A program made the position numbers and the translations under genes. Below are positions 32,150 to 41,839 of a DNA stretch of 64,000 nucleotides, piece by piece. Source of the DNA: Halobacillus alkaliphilus. GTDB taxonomy: Bacteria; Bacillota; Bacilli; Bacillales; Halobacillaceae. The stretch lies in contig NZ_FOOG01000006.1 in the NCBI RefSeq assembly GCF_900113125.1, positions 1 to 64,000 on the forward strand. The letters are read 5' to 3'. How positions within the stretch are numbered: the stretch's first letter is position 1; each line of letters begins with the position of its first letter. Below the pieces are notes generated by a model, which was not told where the DNA came from, did not search any database, and saw nothing but the letters and a program-made list of their open reading frames with translations.

Positions 32150-34075
32150 ATGAATTTGATTTCAAGCCTGAGTAAATTAGTTCAACAACAGGAGGTGCAG
32201 GCTTCGCCCAAAACCGGCCAGGTAATAAATGGAAAGATTCTTGAACTCCTCCCTCAGAATCGTGCGGTTGTGCAATTAGGTTCTCAACAAGTGAAAGCTC
32301 AATTGGAAGCTTCGCTTACAAAAGGAAAATCTTATTTATTTCAGGTAGGCTCAACAGATCACAAAATTCAGTTGAAAGTAATTACTCAGTCAGACGAAAG
32401 CCAAGGGAAATCGACGGTAAAGCAGCTGTTAAACGAACTTGGAATTAAACCTACGAAAGAAAACCGTCTGCTTACTTCTCAGCTTATACAGAAAAGCATA
32501 CCTTTCCAGGCGGCTGACCTTAAGCAGGCGGTTGCTTTGTATCAGCGTGAAGATGACAAAAAAGTTACCCGTGAAATTTTATTACAGATGCTTCAAAAAC
32601 AGCTTCCGGTTAAAAATTCTGTTTATGAGGCTTTACATACTAAAAGAATGGATAGTTTATCTGAACTCATGAATCAGGTGCGTATAGAGGCTTCTAATAG
32701 TGAAACAGCTGCCGACAGGGCCGCAGTGTCTCTTATAACATCTTTAAAGGGAGAGCGTGCTTCTGTGTCTTTGAGGGAGTCATCTGTAGTAAAACTGATG
32801 ACAGAAATCAACATAAACAGCCAGAACTCTTTTCTATTATTTAAGAAAGCCGGGATTCTTGATTCCAAGGTCTCTTACAACTCTTTTCAAGCCACGTGGA
32901 CAGAATGGGCAGGAGCTCATAGTAAAGGTAACATAAATCACTCTTCTACTTATTTAGCGAGCCTTTCTAAAAAGCCAGCCCCTCCATTTCCTATGGCTAT
33001 GGAAAAAATGGCTGGCAGGCTGAAGCAGATTTTCCATCAGCAACTTCAGCTGGAAGCCCCTGAACAACAGTCTTTGCATCGTGCTATGAATCAAGTTGAA
33101 AAAGTCTTAGTAAAGGATATCTCTTCTGGAAGTGATTATCTCCATGTTAAGCAAAATGCGATCGGAATCAAACAGTCCGTAATTGAAGATTTTCAATTTT
33201 TAAAAGAACGCGAAGTTCTAACAAAAATAAGCGCCCTTCACACAGAGGAAAAAAACCAAAAACTTTTACAAGATTTTTTGCGCGCCGCACCTACATTGTT
33301 CACTGAAGGGGAGTCAACGGAGAAGCAGCCCATTAGGGAAGGTTTGTCTGTTCTAAAGGAATGGCAGTCCAGGCAGCTGGATCCGATTCTTCGCCAAACA
33401 TTGACTGAATGGATGGGGAGAGCGGCTGCTGAACTTTCAACCCTATCAGAGAAAGAAGCTATTTTTGTTAAAATGAAAACCATGCTAGATCTTACAGGAT
33501 TGCAGGAAGAGTCACAGTCAAAAGCTACATCAGCCCAGGAAAAAGCGAGCACTCAAGAAAGTTCGCTGAAATCCTTGCTGCTCTCTAGTCTGCAGGATTC
33601 AAACAGCACCATTCGTCCGGAAACGGCTAAAAAAATGATTCAAATATTAAATGGGTTGCAACTGACAGCGCAGCAGGAAACGAGCCAGAGTTTGCAATTT
33701 TCGCTACAGTTTCCAGGAAACGTAATCGGCTCAGAAAACGATGTTTATTTAGATATGGAAGGTAGAAAAACGAAGGAAGGTAACATTGATCCTGATTATT
33801 GTCACATTGTGTTCTTTTTAGACTTGGATAACTTTAAAGAAACAATAATTAACTTAAATATAGTCTCCAGACGGGTAGGAGTAACAGTATTTAATCACGA
33901 TTCATTCATAGAACTACCCATGGAAACGCATAAAGCAGCCTTAAAAAGTGGGCTTGAGGATATGGGGTATGAATTGATTTCTCTCAATATTAAGGAAATG
34001 AACAGTGCGGCACACACGTCCAGTAAAGACAACTCTCTAGCCGAATACAAGGAAGGAATTGATCTTCGAATATGA
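32150..34075 (+). CDS. ylqG: YlqG-like protein with FliK-like C-terminal region
   Basis: A 641-aa protein of unknown role. It has an N-terminal beta-rich segment (about 22-80, GQVINGKILELLPQNRAVVQLG), a long Gln/Ser/Lys-rich low-complexity helical middle (about 90-520), and a C-terminal module at about 540-625 (VYLDMEGRK...IVFFLDLDNFKETIINLNIV) whose pattern resembles the hook-length domain of FliK. In B. subtilis ylqG sits at the same place, just before ylqH. The stop overlaps the next gene by four bases, which suggests a functional pair. There is no signal peptide. FliK likeness is inferred by eye. Confidence 0.72.
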   Translation: MNLISSLSKLVQQQEVQASPKTGQVINGKILELLPQNRAVVQLGSQQVKAQLEASLTKGKSYLFQVGSTDHKIQLKVITQSDESQGKSTVKQLLNELGIKPTKENRLLTSQLIQKSIPFQAADLKQAVALYQREDDKKVTREILLQMLQKQLPVKNSVYEALHTKRMDSLSELMNQVRIEASNSETAADRAAVSLITSLKGERASVSLRESSVVKLMTEININSQNSFLLFKKAGILDSKVSYNSFQATWTEWAGAHSKGNINHSSTYLASLSKKPAPPFPMAMEKMAGRLKQIFHQQLQLEAPEQQSLHRAMNQVEKVLVKDISSGSDYLHVKQNAIGIKQSVIEDFQFLKEREVLTKISALHTEEKNQKLLQDFLRAAPTLFTEGESTEKQPIREGLSVLKEWQSRQLDPILRQTLTEWMGRAAAELSTLSEKEAIFVKMKTMLDLTGLQEESQSKATSAQEKASTQESSLKSLLLSSLQDSNSTIRPETAKKMIQILNGLQLTAQQETSQSLQFSLQFPGNVIGSENDVYLDMEGRKTKEGNIDPDYCHIVFFLDLDNFKETIINLNIVSRRVGVTVFNHDSFIELPMETHKAALKSGLEDMGYELISLNIKEMNSAAHTSSKDNSLAEYKEGIDLRI

Positions 34076-34341
34076 AAGGTAAGAGAAAAGAAGCGATTGC
34101 TCTCAGTTATCAATCAGATAACGAAGCGGCTCCAAAGGTTGTAGCAAAAGGTGCAGGCTATATAGCAGAAAATATAATGGAGAAAGCGAAAGACAAACAA
34201 GTACCCATTCAGGAGGACTCAACGTTAGTTGAACTGCTATCAGAATTAAATATTAATGAACAGATACCAGAAGAATTATATCACGTCGTAGCAGAGGTTT
34301 TTGCTTTTATCTATAAATCAGATAAAGATTATAAAGCTTAA
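34072..34341 (+). CDS. ylqH: FlhB C-terminal-domain-like protein (YlqH)
   Basis: An 89-aa soluble protein. It aligns over nearly its whole length with the cytoplasmic tail of FlhB encoded at 60925-62010: AIALSYQSDNEAAPKVVAKG here against AIAVKYREDQGDAPYIVAKG there, and VVAEVFAFIYK against AVAEILAYVYQ. The self-cleaving NPTH motif and the membrane domain of FlhB are absent; the aligned position reads KRKE. It overlaps ylqG by four bases. FlhB tails bind FliK to switch export specificity, so a FliK-like/FlhB-tail-like pair may interact. Function unproven. Confidence 0.82.
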   Translation: MKGKRKEAIALSYQSDNEAAPKVVAKGAGYIAENIMEKAKDKQVPIQEDSTLVELLSELNINEQIPEELYHVVAEVFAFIYKSDKDYKA

Positions 34342-34443
34342 AAAAACAGACTATATCAAAATAGATGGATATCTCTTCAATTAGTTTACATAACAATTTG
34401 TTTGTTAATTTGGTGAATTTTTCGACAGATATCTGCCTTTGTG

Positions 34444-34473
34444 TGGACAATTGATAGCGTTTTTTTATACAAT
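34444..34473 (+). promoter_or_regulatory. SigA-type promoter of sucCD
   Basis: TGGACA, an 18-bp spacer and TACAAT, about 35 nt before the sucC ATG. Confidence 0.65.
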
Positions 34474-34507
34474 GTACATGCAGTGAAATTTGATGGGAGG
34501 ATGAAAC

Positions 34508-35668
34508 ATGAACATTCACGAGTATCAAGGTAAAGAAATAATGCGCGATTTTGGCGTTTCTGTGCCAAATGGCCATGTAGCTTATACCGTAGATGAGGCT
34601 GTTGAAGCAGCTCAGAAACTAGGCAGCGATGTAACCGTTGTAAAAGCACAAATCCATGCAGGCGGCAGAGGTAAAGCCGGTGGAGTTAAAATTGCTAAAA
34701 ACCTCGATGATGTGCGTACATACGCTGAAGAAATTCTTGGTAAGACGCTTGTGACCCATCAGACTGGGCCGGAAGGAAAAGAAGTAAAGCGCTTACTGAT
34801 TGAAGAAGGCTGCGATATTCAAAGCGAATATTATGTAGGCTTAGTACTTGACCGTGCCACAAGCAAAATTACGATGATGGCGTCTGAAGAAGGCGGTACA
34901 GAAATCGAAGAAGTGGCAGAAAAAACACCTGAAAAAATCTTTAAAGAAGTTATTGACCCTGTGACAGGACTAACACCTTTCCAGGCTCGCAGATTAGCAT
35001 TTAATATTAACATTCCTAAAGAAGCATTAGGCAAAGCAGTTAAATTTATGCTTGGCCTTTACGATGTTTTTGTTAAAAAAGATTGCTCAGTTGCCGAAAT
35101 TAACCCGCTCGTTACTACCGGTGAAGGTGAAGTGCTGGCGCTTGATTCTAAACTGAATTTTGATGACAATGCATTATTCCGTCAAAAAGATGTGGCCGAG
35201 CTACGTGATCTTGAAGAAGAAGATCCAAAAGAAGTAGAAGCTTCCAAGTATGACTTGAGCTATATTGCTCTTGATGGAAATATCGGCTGTATGGTTAACG
35301 GAGCAGGCCTTGCCATGGCAACGATGGATACGATTAAGCATTATAAAGGCGATCCAGCTAACTTCCTTGACGTTGGGGGCGGTGCCACCACTGAAAAAGT
35401 GACGGAAGCATTTAAAATCATCTTGTCTGATGAGAATGTAAAAGGTATTTACGTGAACATTTTTGGGGGCATTATGAAGTGCGATGTTATTGCTGAAGGT
35501 GTTGTTGAAGCCACCAAACAAATCGGGTTGACTCTTCCTCTTGTAGTCCGCCTGGAAGGTACGAACGTTGAACAAGGCAAGAAAATTCTGGATGAATCCG
35601 GATTGAATATTACTTCTGCAGACTCTATGGCGGAAGGCGCTCAAAAAATCGTAGAATTAGTAAAGTAA
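34508..35668 (+). CDS. sucC: Succinyl-CoA synthetase (ADP-forming), beta subunit
   Basis: A TCA-cycle enzyme interconverting succinyl-CoA and succinate with ATP formation. 386 aa: an ATP-grasp domain ([13 protein letters not shown] near 50) and a C-terminal ligase domain ([18 protein letters not shown]). The start [10 protein letters not shown] is the family norm; GGGAGG precedes the ATG. sucD follows after 19 nt. Confidence 0.96.
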   Translation: MNIHEYQGKEIMRDFGVSVPNGHVAYTVDEAVEAAQKLGSDVTVVKAQIHAGGRGKAGGVKIAKNLDDVRTYAEEILGKTLVTHQTGPEGKEVKRLLIEEGCDIQSEYYVGLVLDRATSKITMMASEEGGTEIEEVAEKTPEKIFKEVIDPVTGLTPFQARRLAFNINIPKEALGKAVKFMLGLYDVFVKKDCSVAEINPLVTTGEGEVLALDSKLNFDDNALFRQKDVAELRDLEEEDPKEVEASKYDLSYIALDGNIGCMVNGAGLAMATMDTIKHYKGDPANFLDVGGGATTEKVTEAFKIILSDENVKGIYVNIFGGIMKCDVIAEGVVEATKQIGLTLPLVVRLEGTNVEQGKKILDESGLNITSADSMAEGAQKIVELVK

Positions 35669-35687
35669 AGAAAGGCGGGGAAATCAG

Positions 35688-36590
35688 ATGAGTGTATATA
35701 TTAACAAAGATACAAAAGTTATTGTACAAGGGATTACAGGCTCTACCGCTTTGTTCCATACAAAACAGATGGTGGAGTATGGAACCCAGATCGTCGGTGG
35801 GGTTACACCTGGTAAAGGTGGGACAGAAGTTGAAGGGATTCCTGTTTTTAATACAGTGACTGAAGCTGTAGAAAAAACAGGAGCTAATGCTTCTGTTATT
35901 TATGTACCAGCTCCATTTGCCGCTGATGCGATCATGGAAGCAACCGACGCAGAAATGGATTTGGCTATCTGCATTACAGAACACATTCCGGTCTTAGATA
36001 TGATTAAAGTGAAACGGTTTATGGAAGGCAAGAAAACGCGTCTTGTAGGACCTAACTGCCCAGGAGTAATTACTCCTGATGAGTGTAAAATCGGTATTAT
36101 GCCTGGTTATATTCATAATAAAGGTCATGTGGGTGTTGTTTCTCGTTCAGGAACGCTTACCTACGAAGCAGTCCACCAACTTTCTGAAGCTGGAATCGGA
36201 CAGTCTACAGCGGTTGGAATCGGTGGAGACCCTGTAAACGGAACAGATTTTATCGATGTACTGAAAGCTTTCAATGAAGATGATGATACAGAAGCGGTTA
36301 TCATGATCGGTGAAATCGGAGGCACTGCAGAAGAAGAAGCAGCTGAATGGGTTAAAGAAAATATGAACAAACCAGTGGTTGGCTTTATCGGTGGACGCAC
36401 TGCTCCTCCAGGAAAACGTATGGGCCATGCCGGTGCTATTATTTCTGGTGGAAAAGGAACAGCTGACGAGAAGATCCGCGTGATGAATGAATGTGGTATT
36501 CAAGTTGCAGAAACACCTTCCGTTATGGGAGATACTTTGATTAATGTTCTTAAAGATCAAGGTTTACTGGAGAAGTGTAAAACCGTTTAA
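35688..36590 (+). CDS. sucD: Succinyl-CoA synthetase (ADP-forming), alpha subunit
   Basis: 300 aa. A CoA-binding Rossmann domain ([13 protein letters not shown]) and the phosphohistidine His247 in RMGHAGAI. The [11 protein letters not shown] loop (150-160) is conserved. Works with SucC. AAAGGCGGGG is a good ribosome site. The sucCD-dprA-topA order matches B. subtilis. Confidence 0.96.
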   Translation: MSVYINKDTKVIVQGITGSTALFHTKQMVEYGTQIVGGVTPGKGGTEVEGIPVFNTVTEAVEKTGANASVIYVPAPFAADAIMEATDAEMDLAICITEHIPVLDMIKVKRFMEGKKTRLVGPNCPGVITPDECKIGIMPGYIHNKGHVGVVSRSGTLTYEAVHQLSEAGIGQSTAVGIGGDPVNGTDFIDVLKAFNEDDDTEAVIMIGEIGGTAEEEAAEWVKENMNKPVVGFIGGRTAPPGKRMGHAGAIISGGKGTADEKIRVMNECGIQVAETPSVMGDTLINVLKDQGLLEKCKTV

Positions 36591-36700
36591 ACAGATTGGT
36601 TTCTTTATAGAATAAATGCGGTAACACGGAAGTATTTAAAAATTCTGCTCGTGTGCCCTTTTATCAACGGACAAACCATAATCGAAGTAGAATATTACTA

Positions 36701-36730
36701 AGAACCGTGTCTCTAAAGGCACGGTTCTAT
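36701..36730 (+). terminator. Hairpin between sucD and dprA
   Basis: Perfect AGAACCGTG/CACGGTTCT stem (36701-36709 with 36720-36728) followed by ATTAT. The weak T tail suggests partial termination or an attenuator 20 nt before dprA. Confidence 0.5.
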
Positions 36731-36750
36731 TATATGAAAAGAGGTTTGGT

Positions 36751-37629
36751 ATGCAATCAGTAAAAGAAAACTTAATTTGTCTCCATCACGCCCCTCAAGT
36801 AACAAGGCCTCTCCTTAGAAAGATGTTTCAAATCGATCCTCAGCTTCAATTCCCTTTTACATCTACACCCGAACAAATTTCCCGACTATTATCAATTCCA
36901 CTGCCTAGAGCGACGTCTATTCTCCATCATATTCATGACACTAATATAATGAGGAAACTCGACAATCATTTACAAAAGTATAAATGTGTTACATTCATGG
37001 ATGACTTGTATCCGCCTTTGTTAAAGGCTATTCCAGACTCCCCGTTCGTCCTTTATATGACAGGAAATACCCAACTTTTAACCAATTCATTAGCTCTGAG
37101 CGTGGTAGGGACACGTACCCCTTCTTCTTACTCTCTACCAGCTATGAAATCGATTCTTATTCCCTTGATTCATTTTGGTTTTACATTAGTTAGTGGGATG
37201 GCCAAAGGAATTGATCAATATGCTCACCATCTTGCCAACCGTAATAATGGAACGACAATTGCCGTTCTTGGTTCTGGTTTTGATCATATCTACCCTACTA
37301 ACGACATAGCTTTGTATCAATACTTATCTGAAAAGCAACTGGTAATTAGTGAATACCCTCCAGATCGAAAGGCTGAAAAATACCATTTCCCAGAACGCAA
37401 CCGGATTATATCAGGGTTGACAGGGGCAACATTTGTAGTAGAAGCACGCTTAAGAAGTGGCTCCCTTATTACTGTAGATCAGGCTTTGGAGCAAGGAAGA
37501 GACGTATACGCTATGCCAGGTCTTGCGGGTAAGGCTACAAGTGAGGGCTGCCATAAAATGATTAATCAAGGGGCTAAGCTTGTACACAGTTACAAAGATA
37601 TTCTTGAAGACTGGTTAGAAAAAATTTGA
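36751..37629 (+). CDS. dprA: DNA processing protein DprA (Smf)
   Basis: Binds incoming single-stranded DNA in natural transformation and loads RecA. 292 aa: an N-terminal SAM-like helical region (1-75), then the Rossmann DprA core with VVGTRTPS, LVSGMAKGID, VLGSGFDHIYP and FPERNRIISGL. No C-terminal winged helix is seen, as in B. subtilis. The SD is AAGAGG. Natural competence in this organism is not implied by this gene alone. Confidence 0.93.
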   Translation: MQSVKENLICLHHAPQVTRPLLRKMFQIDPQLQFPFTSTPEQISRLLSIPLPRATSILHHIHDTNIMRKLDNHLQKYKCVTFMDDLYPPLLKAIPDSPFVLYMTGNTQLLTNSLALSVVGTRTPSSYSLPAMKSILIPLIHFGFTLVSGMAKGIDQYAHHLANRNNGTTIAVLGSGFDHIYPTNDIALYQYLSEKQLVISEYPPDRKAEKYHFPERNRIISGLTGATFVVEARLRSGSLITVDQALEQGRDVYAMPGLAGKATSEGCHKMINQGAKLVHSYKDILEDWLEKI

Positions 37630-37701
37630 AAAATAGGAATTAAAGGTGTTACATTCAAGGTCAGTTGATAATGATTTTTCTAATACGAGGGAAAGGTATG
37701 T

Positions 37702-37730
37702 TTGACAAACGGTTTCATTGTATTTAATAA
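37702..37730 (+). promoter_or_regulatory. SigA-type promoter of topA
   Basis: A perfect TTGACA, a 17-bp spacer and TAATAA, about 60 nt before the topA ATG. Confidence 0.7.
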
Positions 37731-37790
37731 TAGGGAAGATTTAAGTTAAGTAATGAAGATAGAGAAAACACCTCTATGGGAGGAACCGAT

Positions 37791-39866
37791 ATGGCAGATT
37801 ATCTTGTAATCGTCGAATCACCTGCGAAAGCAAAAACGATCGAACGATACTTAGGAAAGAAATATAAAGTCAAAGCATCCCTCGGGCATGTGCGCGATTT
37901 GCCCAAAAGTCAGATGGGTGTAGATGTTGACAATGAATTTGAACCCAAATATATAACCATACGCGGGAAAGGACCTGTGTTAAAAGATTTAAAAACTGCA
38001 GCCAAGAAAGCAAAGAAAGTATATCTCGCTGCCGACCCTGATAGAGAAGGAGAGGCAATTGCCTGGCATTTAGCTCATAGTCTGGATATAGATGAATCGT
38101 CTGAATGCAGAGTGGTATTTAACGAAATTACGAAGGAAGCTATTAAAGATTCTTTCAAACAGCCTAGGACTATTGATTCTCATCTAGTAGACGCCCAGCA
38201 AGCCCGACGGATATTAGATCGTCTTGTGGGGTATAACATCAGTCCTATTTTATGGAAAAAAGTAAAAAAGGGCTTAAGTGCCGGCCGTGTTCAATCAGTA
38301 GCGCTTAAAATTATCGTTGATCGTGAAAATGAAATAAAGAAATTCGTCCCTGAAGAATATTGGACGATTGAAGCGGATTTCTTAAAGGATAAAGAGAAAT
38401 TCGAAGGTTCATTTTATGGTGTCGACGGTAAGAAACAGGATTTGAAAAATGAAGAGGACGTCAAAACCATTCAACAGCGCTTGACAGGGAAAGATTTCTC
38501 TGTAGAAAAGGTAAATAAAAGAGAGAGAAAGCGTAATCCTTCTTTACCATTCACCACTTCATCCCTCCAACAGGAAGCAGCCCGTAAGCTGAATTTCCGG
38601 GCGAAAAAGACGATGATGATTGCGCAACAGCTCTACGAGGGAATCGATCTAGGTGGGAAGCAAGGTACCACTGGTCTAATCACTTATATGCGTACCGATT
38701 CAACACGCTTATCCAATTCCGCAAAAGATGATGCCAAACAATATATTGAAAATAACTTCGGAAGTGAGTACCTGGGTAATAGTAAGAATGCCAAGAAACA
38801 AGAAGGTGCACAAGATGCCCATGAAGCCATTCGTCCTACAGGAGCTGATCGAGACCCGAAGGCCATGAAGAGTATTCTTTCAAGGGATCAGTACCGCTTG
38901 TATAAATTGGTGTGGGACCGCTTTGTTTCAAGTCAAATGGCACCAGCTGTGCTGGATACCATGACCGTTCACTTGTATAACCAAGGAGTCGAGTTCCGTG
39001 CTACAGGTTCTGAAGTGAAATTTAAAGGGTTTATGAAAGTGTATATTGAAGGCAGAGATGATAATAAAAAAGAAAAAGATAAGCTGCTTCCTCATTTAGA
39101 AGAAGGAATGACCGTAAAAGCTGAAGAGATCACGCCCAATCAGCACTTTACTCAACCACCTCCGAGGTACACGGAAGCTCGACTGGTTAAAACCCTGGAA
39201 GAACTAGGGATTGGGCGTCCATCAACCTACGCGCCAACACTCGATACCATCCAGCGTCGTGGATATGTGGCTTTGGATAACAAACGTTTCGTGCCCACCG
39301 AATTAGGAGAAATTGTTCTTGAACAGCTAATTGAATACTTTCCTGAGATCATTGACCTCGATTTCACCAAAGAAATGGAAGATGACTTAGATGCAATTGA
39401 AGTTGGCAAAGAAGACTGGGTATCCATCATCGGTGACTTTTACAAAGATTTCCAACCCCGCTTGGAAAAAGCGGAAAAAGAAATGGAAGAGATAGAAATT
39501 AAAGATGAACCGGCAGGAATTGACTGTGAGAATTGCGGCCATGAGATGGTTTATAAGATGGGCCGTTATGGAAAATTTCTAGCCTGTTCGAACTTCCCTG
39601 AATGCCGCAATACGAAACCGATTCTTAAAAAGATCGGAGTCACATGTCCGAAGTGTCAAAAAGGGGACGTTGTCGAAAGGAAGAGCAAGAAGAACCGTAA
39701 GTTCTACGGCTGTGACCGATATCCGGAGTGTGAGTTCATATCCTGGGATAAACCAATCAGTCGGCCATGTCCTAAATGTGAGGCCTTGCTTGTGGAGAAG
39801 CGAGCTAAAAAAGGCACTCAAATTACATGTACCAATTGTGACTATAAAGAAGAACCACAATCATAG
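37791..39866 (+). CDS. topA: DNA topoisomerase I
   Basis: Relaxes negative supercoils. 691 aa: an N-terminal TOPRIM domain ([24 protein letters not shown]), active-site Tyr299 in [11 protein letters not shown], and three C-terminal zinc ribbons (CENC...CSNFPEC, CPKC...CDRYPEC, CPKC...CTNC). ATG 37791 follows GGGAGG; the ATG at 37776 overlaps that site and is rejected. In B. subtilis trmFO comes next; here it does not. Confidence 0.96.
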   Translation: MADYLVIVESPAKAKTIERYLGKKYKVKASLGHVRDLPKSQMGVDVDNEFEPKYITIRGKGPVLKDLKTAAKKAKKVYLAADPDREGEAIAWHLAHSLDIDESSECRVVFNEITKEAIKDSFKQPRTIDSHLVDAQQARRILDRLVGYNISPILWKKVKKGLSAGRVQSVALKIIVDRENEIKKFVPEEYWTIEADFLKDKEKFEGSFYGVDGKKQDLKNEEDVKTIQQRLTGKDFSVEKVNKRERKRNPSLPFTTSSLQQEAARKLNFRAKKTMMIAQQLYEGIDLGGKQGTTGLITYMRTDSTRLSNSAKDDAKQYIENNFGSEYLGNSKNAKKQEGAQDAHEAIRPTGADRDPKAMKSILSRDQYRLYKLVWDRFVSSQMAPAVLDTMTVHLYNQGVEFRATGSEVKFKGFMKVYIEGRDDNKKEKDKLLPHLEEGMTVKAEEITPNQHFTQPPPRYTEARLVKTLEELGIGRPSTYAPTLDTIQRRGYVALDNKRFVPTELGEIVLEQLIEYFPEIIDLDFTKEMEDDLDAIEVGKEDWVSIIGDFYKDFQPRLEKAEKEMEEIEIKDEPAGIDCENCGHEMVYKMGRYGKFLACSNFPECRNTKPILKKIGVTCPKCQKGDVVERKSKKNRKFYGCDRYPECEFISWDKPISRPCPKCEALLVEKRAKKGTQITCTNCDYKEEPQS

Positions 39867-39879
39867 CCTGTGGTTATAA

Positions 39880-39930
39880 AAGGGAGAGTCTATGACTATT
39901 ATAATAGTTATAGACTCTTTTCATTTTTTT
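39880..39930 (+). terminator. Intrinsic terminator of topA
   Basis: An about 16-bp stem pairs AGAGTCTATGACTATT (39885-39900) with AATAGTTATAGACTCT (39903-39918) with one mismatch; T runs follow. Confidence 0.85.
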
Positions 39931-40100
39931 GCTCAATTAAGCTTTGATGCTTAAATCTAAAGCTCTGTTAAAGTTTATTGTGTTTTACACAAGAAGTTAT
40001 TACGCAATAGGGCCGTGTACTGTAAGACTTAGATTCGAGATAATGGTTCATAGGGAAGGTTTTGAGGGGAGTGATTCACTTTCCGATCCTTTATGACGCA

Positions 40101-40220
40101 GGGGTGTTTGACGTTGCCACAGGACGTGGCGGCCTTAGGCGAACATCCCTTGGGCTGAGCTGCCTCAGTCTAAGACTTCCAAGGTCTTACCGATCATGTG
40201 TATCCCGTAGGAGTCTTCAT
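40101..40220 (-). repeat. Dispersed Bacillaceae-type repeat, long copy
   Basis: Read on the minus strand it begins GACTCCTACGGGA and runs to the CCACGTCCTGTGG dyad and GTCAAACACCCC. I know this GACTCC(T/C)(A/G)CGGGA...GACCCC motif as a recurring non-coding element in Bacillaceae genomes. It has internal inverted repeats (GCCAC/GTGGC). Function is unknown. Confidence 0.5.
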
Positions 40221-40428
40221 CATCCCTCTCCAGACCTCGCGTTATATAGCTCTCGGAGTACGTGATTATGAACTTGCTCCAAAAAAATCAGCCTATGATC
40301 AGCTCTAAACTTCTACCATGTCCAGGTGAATAAATCACTCAATAGCTGAATTTGAGGTTGATTCAGGACGCTGATCCCCCATCAGAGGGGTCCGTTTAGA
40401 ATAGTATAGGAGGGTTGGTTAGAGAAAT

Positions 40429-40501
40429 GAGGAGATTCCTGTGGGAGAAAGATCTAGGGGAGACCACACAGGGAGTGAAGGAAAGCGAGATATTTCTCCA
40501 G
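40429..40501 (+). repeat. Dispersed Bacillaceae-type repeat, short copy
   Basis: GGAGATTCCTGTGGGAG...GGGGAGACCACACAGGGAGTGAAG...TTTCTCC. CCTGTGGG pairs with CCACACAGG and the outer GGAGA pairs with TCTCC, so the copy can fold into one hairpin. Opposite in direction to the copy at 40101-40220. Confidence 0.5.
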
Positions 40502-40870
40502 CAATCCTTTTCAATCTAATGTAAAGGTCGTTAATTATCCTTAAGCTGAGTCTTTCAGTATCAGGATCTATACCTTAAAATCAACACGGAAGTTTAACTG
40601 AGCCAAACCTAAAAATAAGCTCTCGATTATGTAGAGCCGGCTTGAGATACTATTAAGAAGTTATGGTGCTTTGAAAACGATGAGCATTTCTATGATTATT
40701 CAGTCTTGAATTGACACACTACTTATGGAAAGCTATAATTGCGGTTTGGTAAGAATAAATACTTGACAGGTAAATGATTCCACCTCATCCCTGTTTATTT
40801 CCATAATGAGTTATTTTTTTCAATTCATTTGGAAACAATTCAGAATTTTGTTACATTTTCATTAATATCA

Positions 40871-40900
40871 TTGTGATTACGATTACAAGTGTGATAAAAT
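40871..40900 (+). promoter_or_regulatory. SigA-type promoter of xerC-hslV-hslU-codY
   Basis: TTGTGA, an 18-bp spacer and TAAAAT, about 25 nt before the xerC ATG. Confidence 0.65.
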
Positions 40901-40924
40901 TTAAACGCCTTTGTGAGGTGAACT

Positions 40925-41830
40925 ATGGGAGAGTTTCAAACTTATAAGCAGATGTATCTTGAGTACTTACAAATAGAAAAAAATGCATCGCCACTTACAG
41001 TGGAAAATTATTCTATCGATATGAATGAATTTGCAAAGTTTTTACAAGCGGAACAATTGAAACTTGTGGATTGTGACTATTCATCCATACGTGTTTATTT
41101 ATCACAACTACATGCGAATCTACTTTCTAGAAGAACGGTATCCAGAAAGATATCCAGCTTGAGAAGTTTTTTTCGTTTTCTTGAGCGGGAACAAATTGTC
41201 ACAAAAAACCCTTTTCTAAATGTTTCACTCCCTAAGGAAGCCAATCCTATCCCTGATTTTTTCTATCAGGAGGAACTGAAGCATTTGTTTACGGTCAGCG
41301 ATAAAAAAAATCCTCTGGGTCAACGAAATCAAGCATTGATTGAATTATTATATGGCACTGGTATTAGGGTAAGTGAAGCGACCCGGATCGAACTGCACGA
41401 TATTGATTTTTCTCTTTCTACTTTACTCGTGCACGGGAAAGGCAGAAAGGAAAGATATGTGCCTTTTGGACAATTTGCCAGTCAGGCCATGCAATCCTAT
41501 ATAGAAGATGGAAGAAGAGTACTTCAGCAAAAGAATTCTAATCCTACCCCTGTACTATTTTTAAATTCTAAAGGAGCACCTTTAACGTCCCGTGGCATTC
41601 GAATGATTCTCAATAAAATGGTAGAGAAGGCTGCGTTAACCGTAGATATACATCCTCATAAACTGAGACATTCATTCGCTACTCATATGCTTAATGAAGG
41701 AGCAGATCTTCGTTCCGTGCAGGAATTACTAGGTCATGAGCATTTATCTTCAACCCAGATTTATACCCATGTAACTAAAGATCGATTACGGCATGTTTAT
41801 ATGAACAGCCATCCAAGAGCAAATAAATGA
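40925..41830 (+). CDS. xerC: Tyrosine recombinase XerC (CodV)
   Basis: Resolves chromosome dimers at dif with XerD. 301 aa: an N-terminal SAM-like DNA-binding domain (1-95) and a catalytic domain with the full set Arg148, Lys172, His245, Arg248, His271 and Tyr280. First gene of the xerC-hslV-hslU-codY operon, as in B. subtilis (codVWXY). The ATG follows GTGAGGTGA; hslV starts 9 nt after the stop. Confidence 0.95.
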   Translation: MGEFQTYKQMYLEYLQIEKNASPLTVENYSIDMNEFAKFLQAEQLKLVDCDYSSIRVYLSQLHANLLSRRTVSRKISSLRSFFRFLEREQIVTKNPFLNVSLPKEANPIPDFFYQEELKHLFTVSDKKNPLGQRNQALIELLYGTGIRVSEATRIELHDIDFSLSTLLVHGKGRKERYVPFGQFASQAMQSYIEDGRRVLQQKNSNPTPVLFLNSKGAPLTSRGIRMILNKMVEKAALTVDIHPHKLRHSFATHMLNEGADLRSVQELLGHEHLSSTQIYTHVTKDRLRHVYMNSHPRANK

Positions 41831-41839
41831 GGTGAGAAT

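Larger units (their letters stand above)
39931..40870. other. About 0.9 kb non-coding region in place of trmFO
   Basis: No credible gene on either strand. Stops are frequent in all frames. A 67-codon frame at 40062-40265 is low complexity, runs through a dispersed repeat and has no family likeness. I looked for residues of TrmFO (GAGLAGSEAA, CSNSLRS) and saw none. The region contains two repeat copies in opposite orientation (listed separately) and a small CCCCC/GGGG hairpin near 40375-40391. It looks like a decayed or repeat-invaded spacer. Confidence 0.7.

Noticed and set aside
40062-40265. 67-codon ORF between topA and xerC
   Set aside because: It runs through the dispersed repeat, is Ser/Arg/Leu-rich with no family likeness, and ends without any supporting context.
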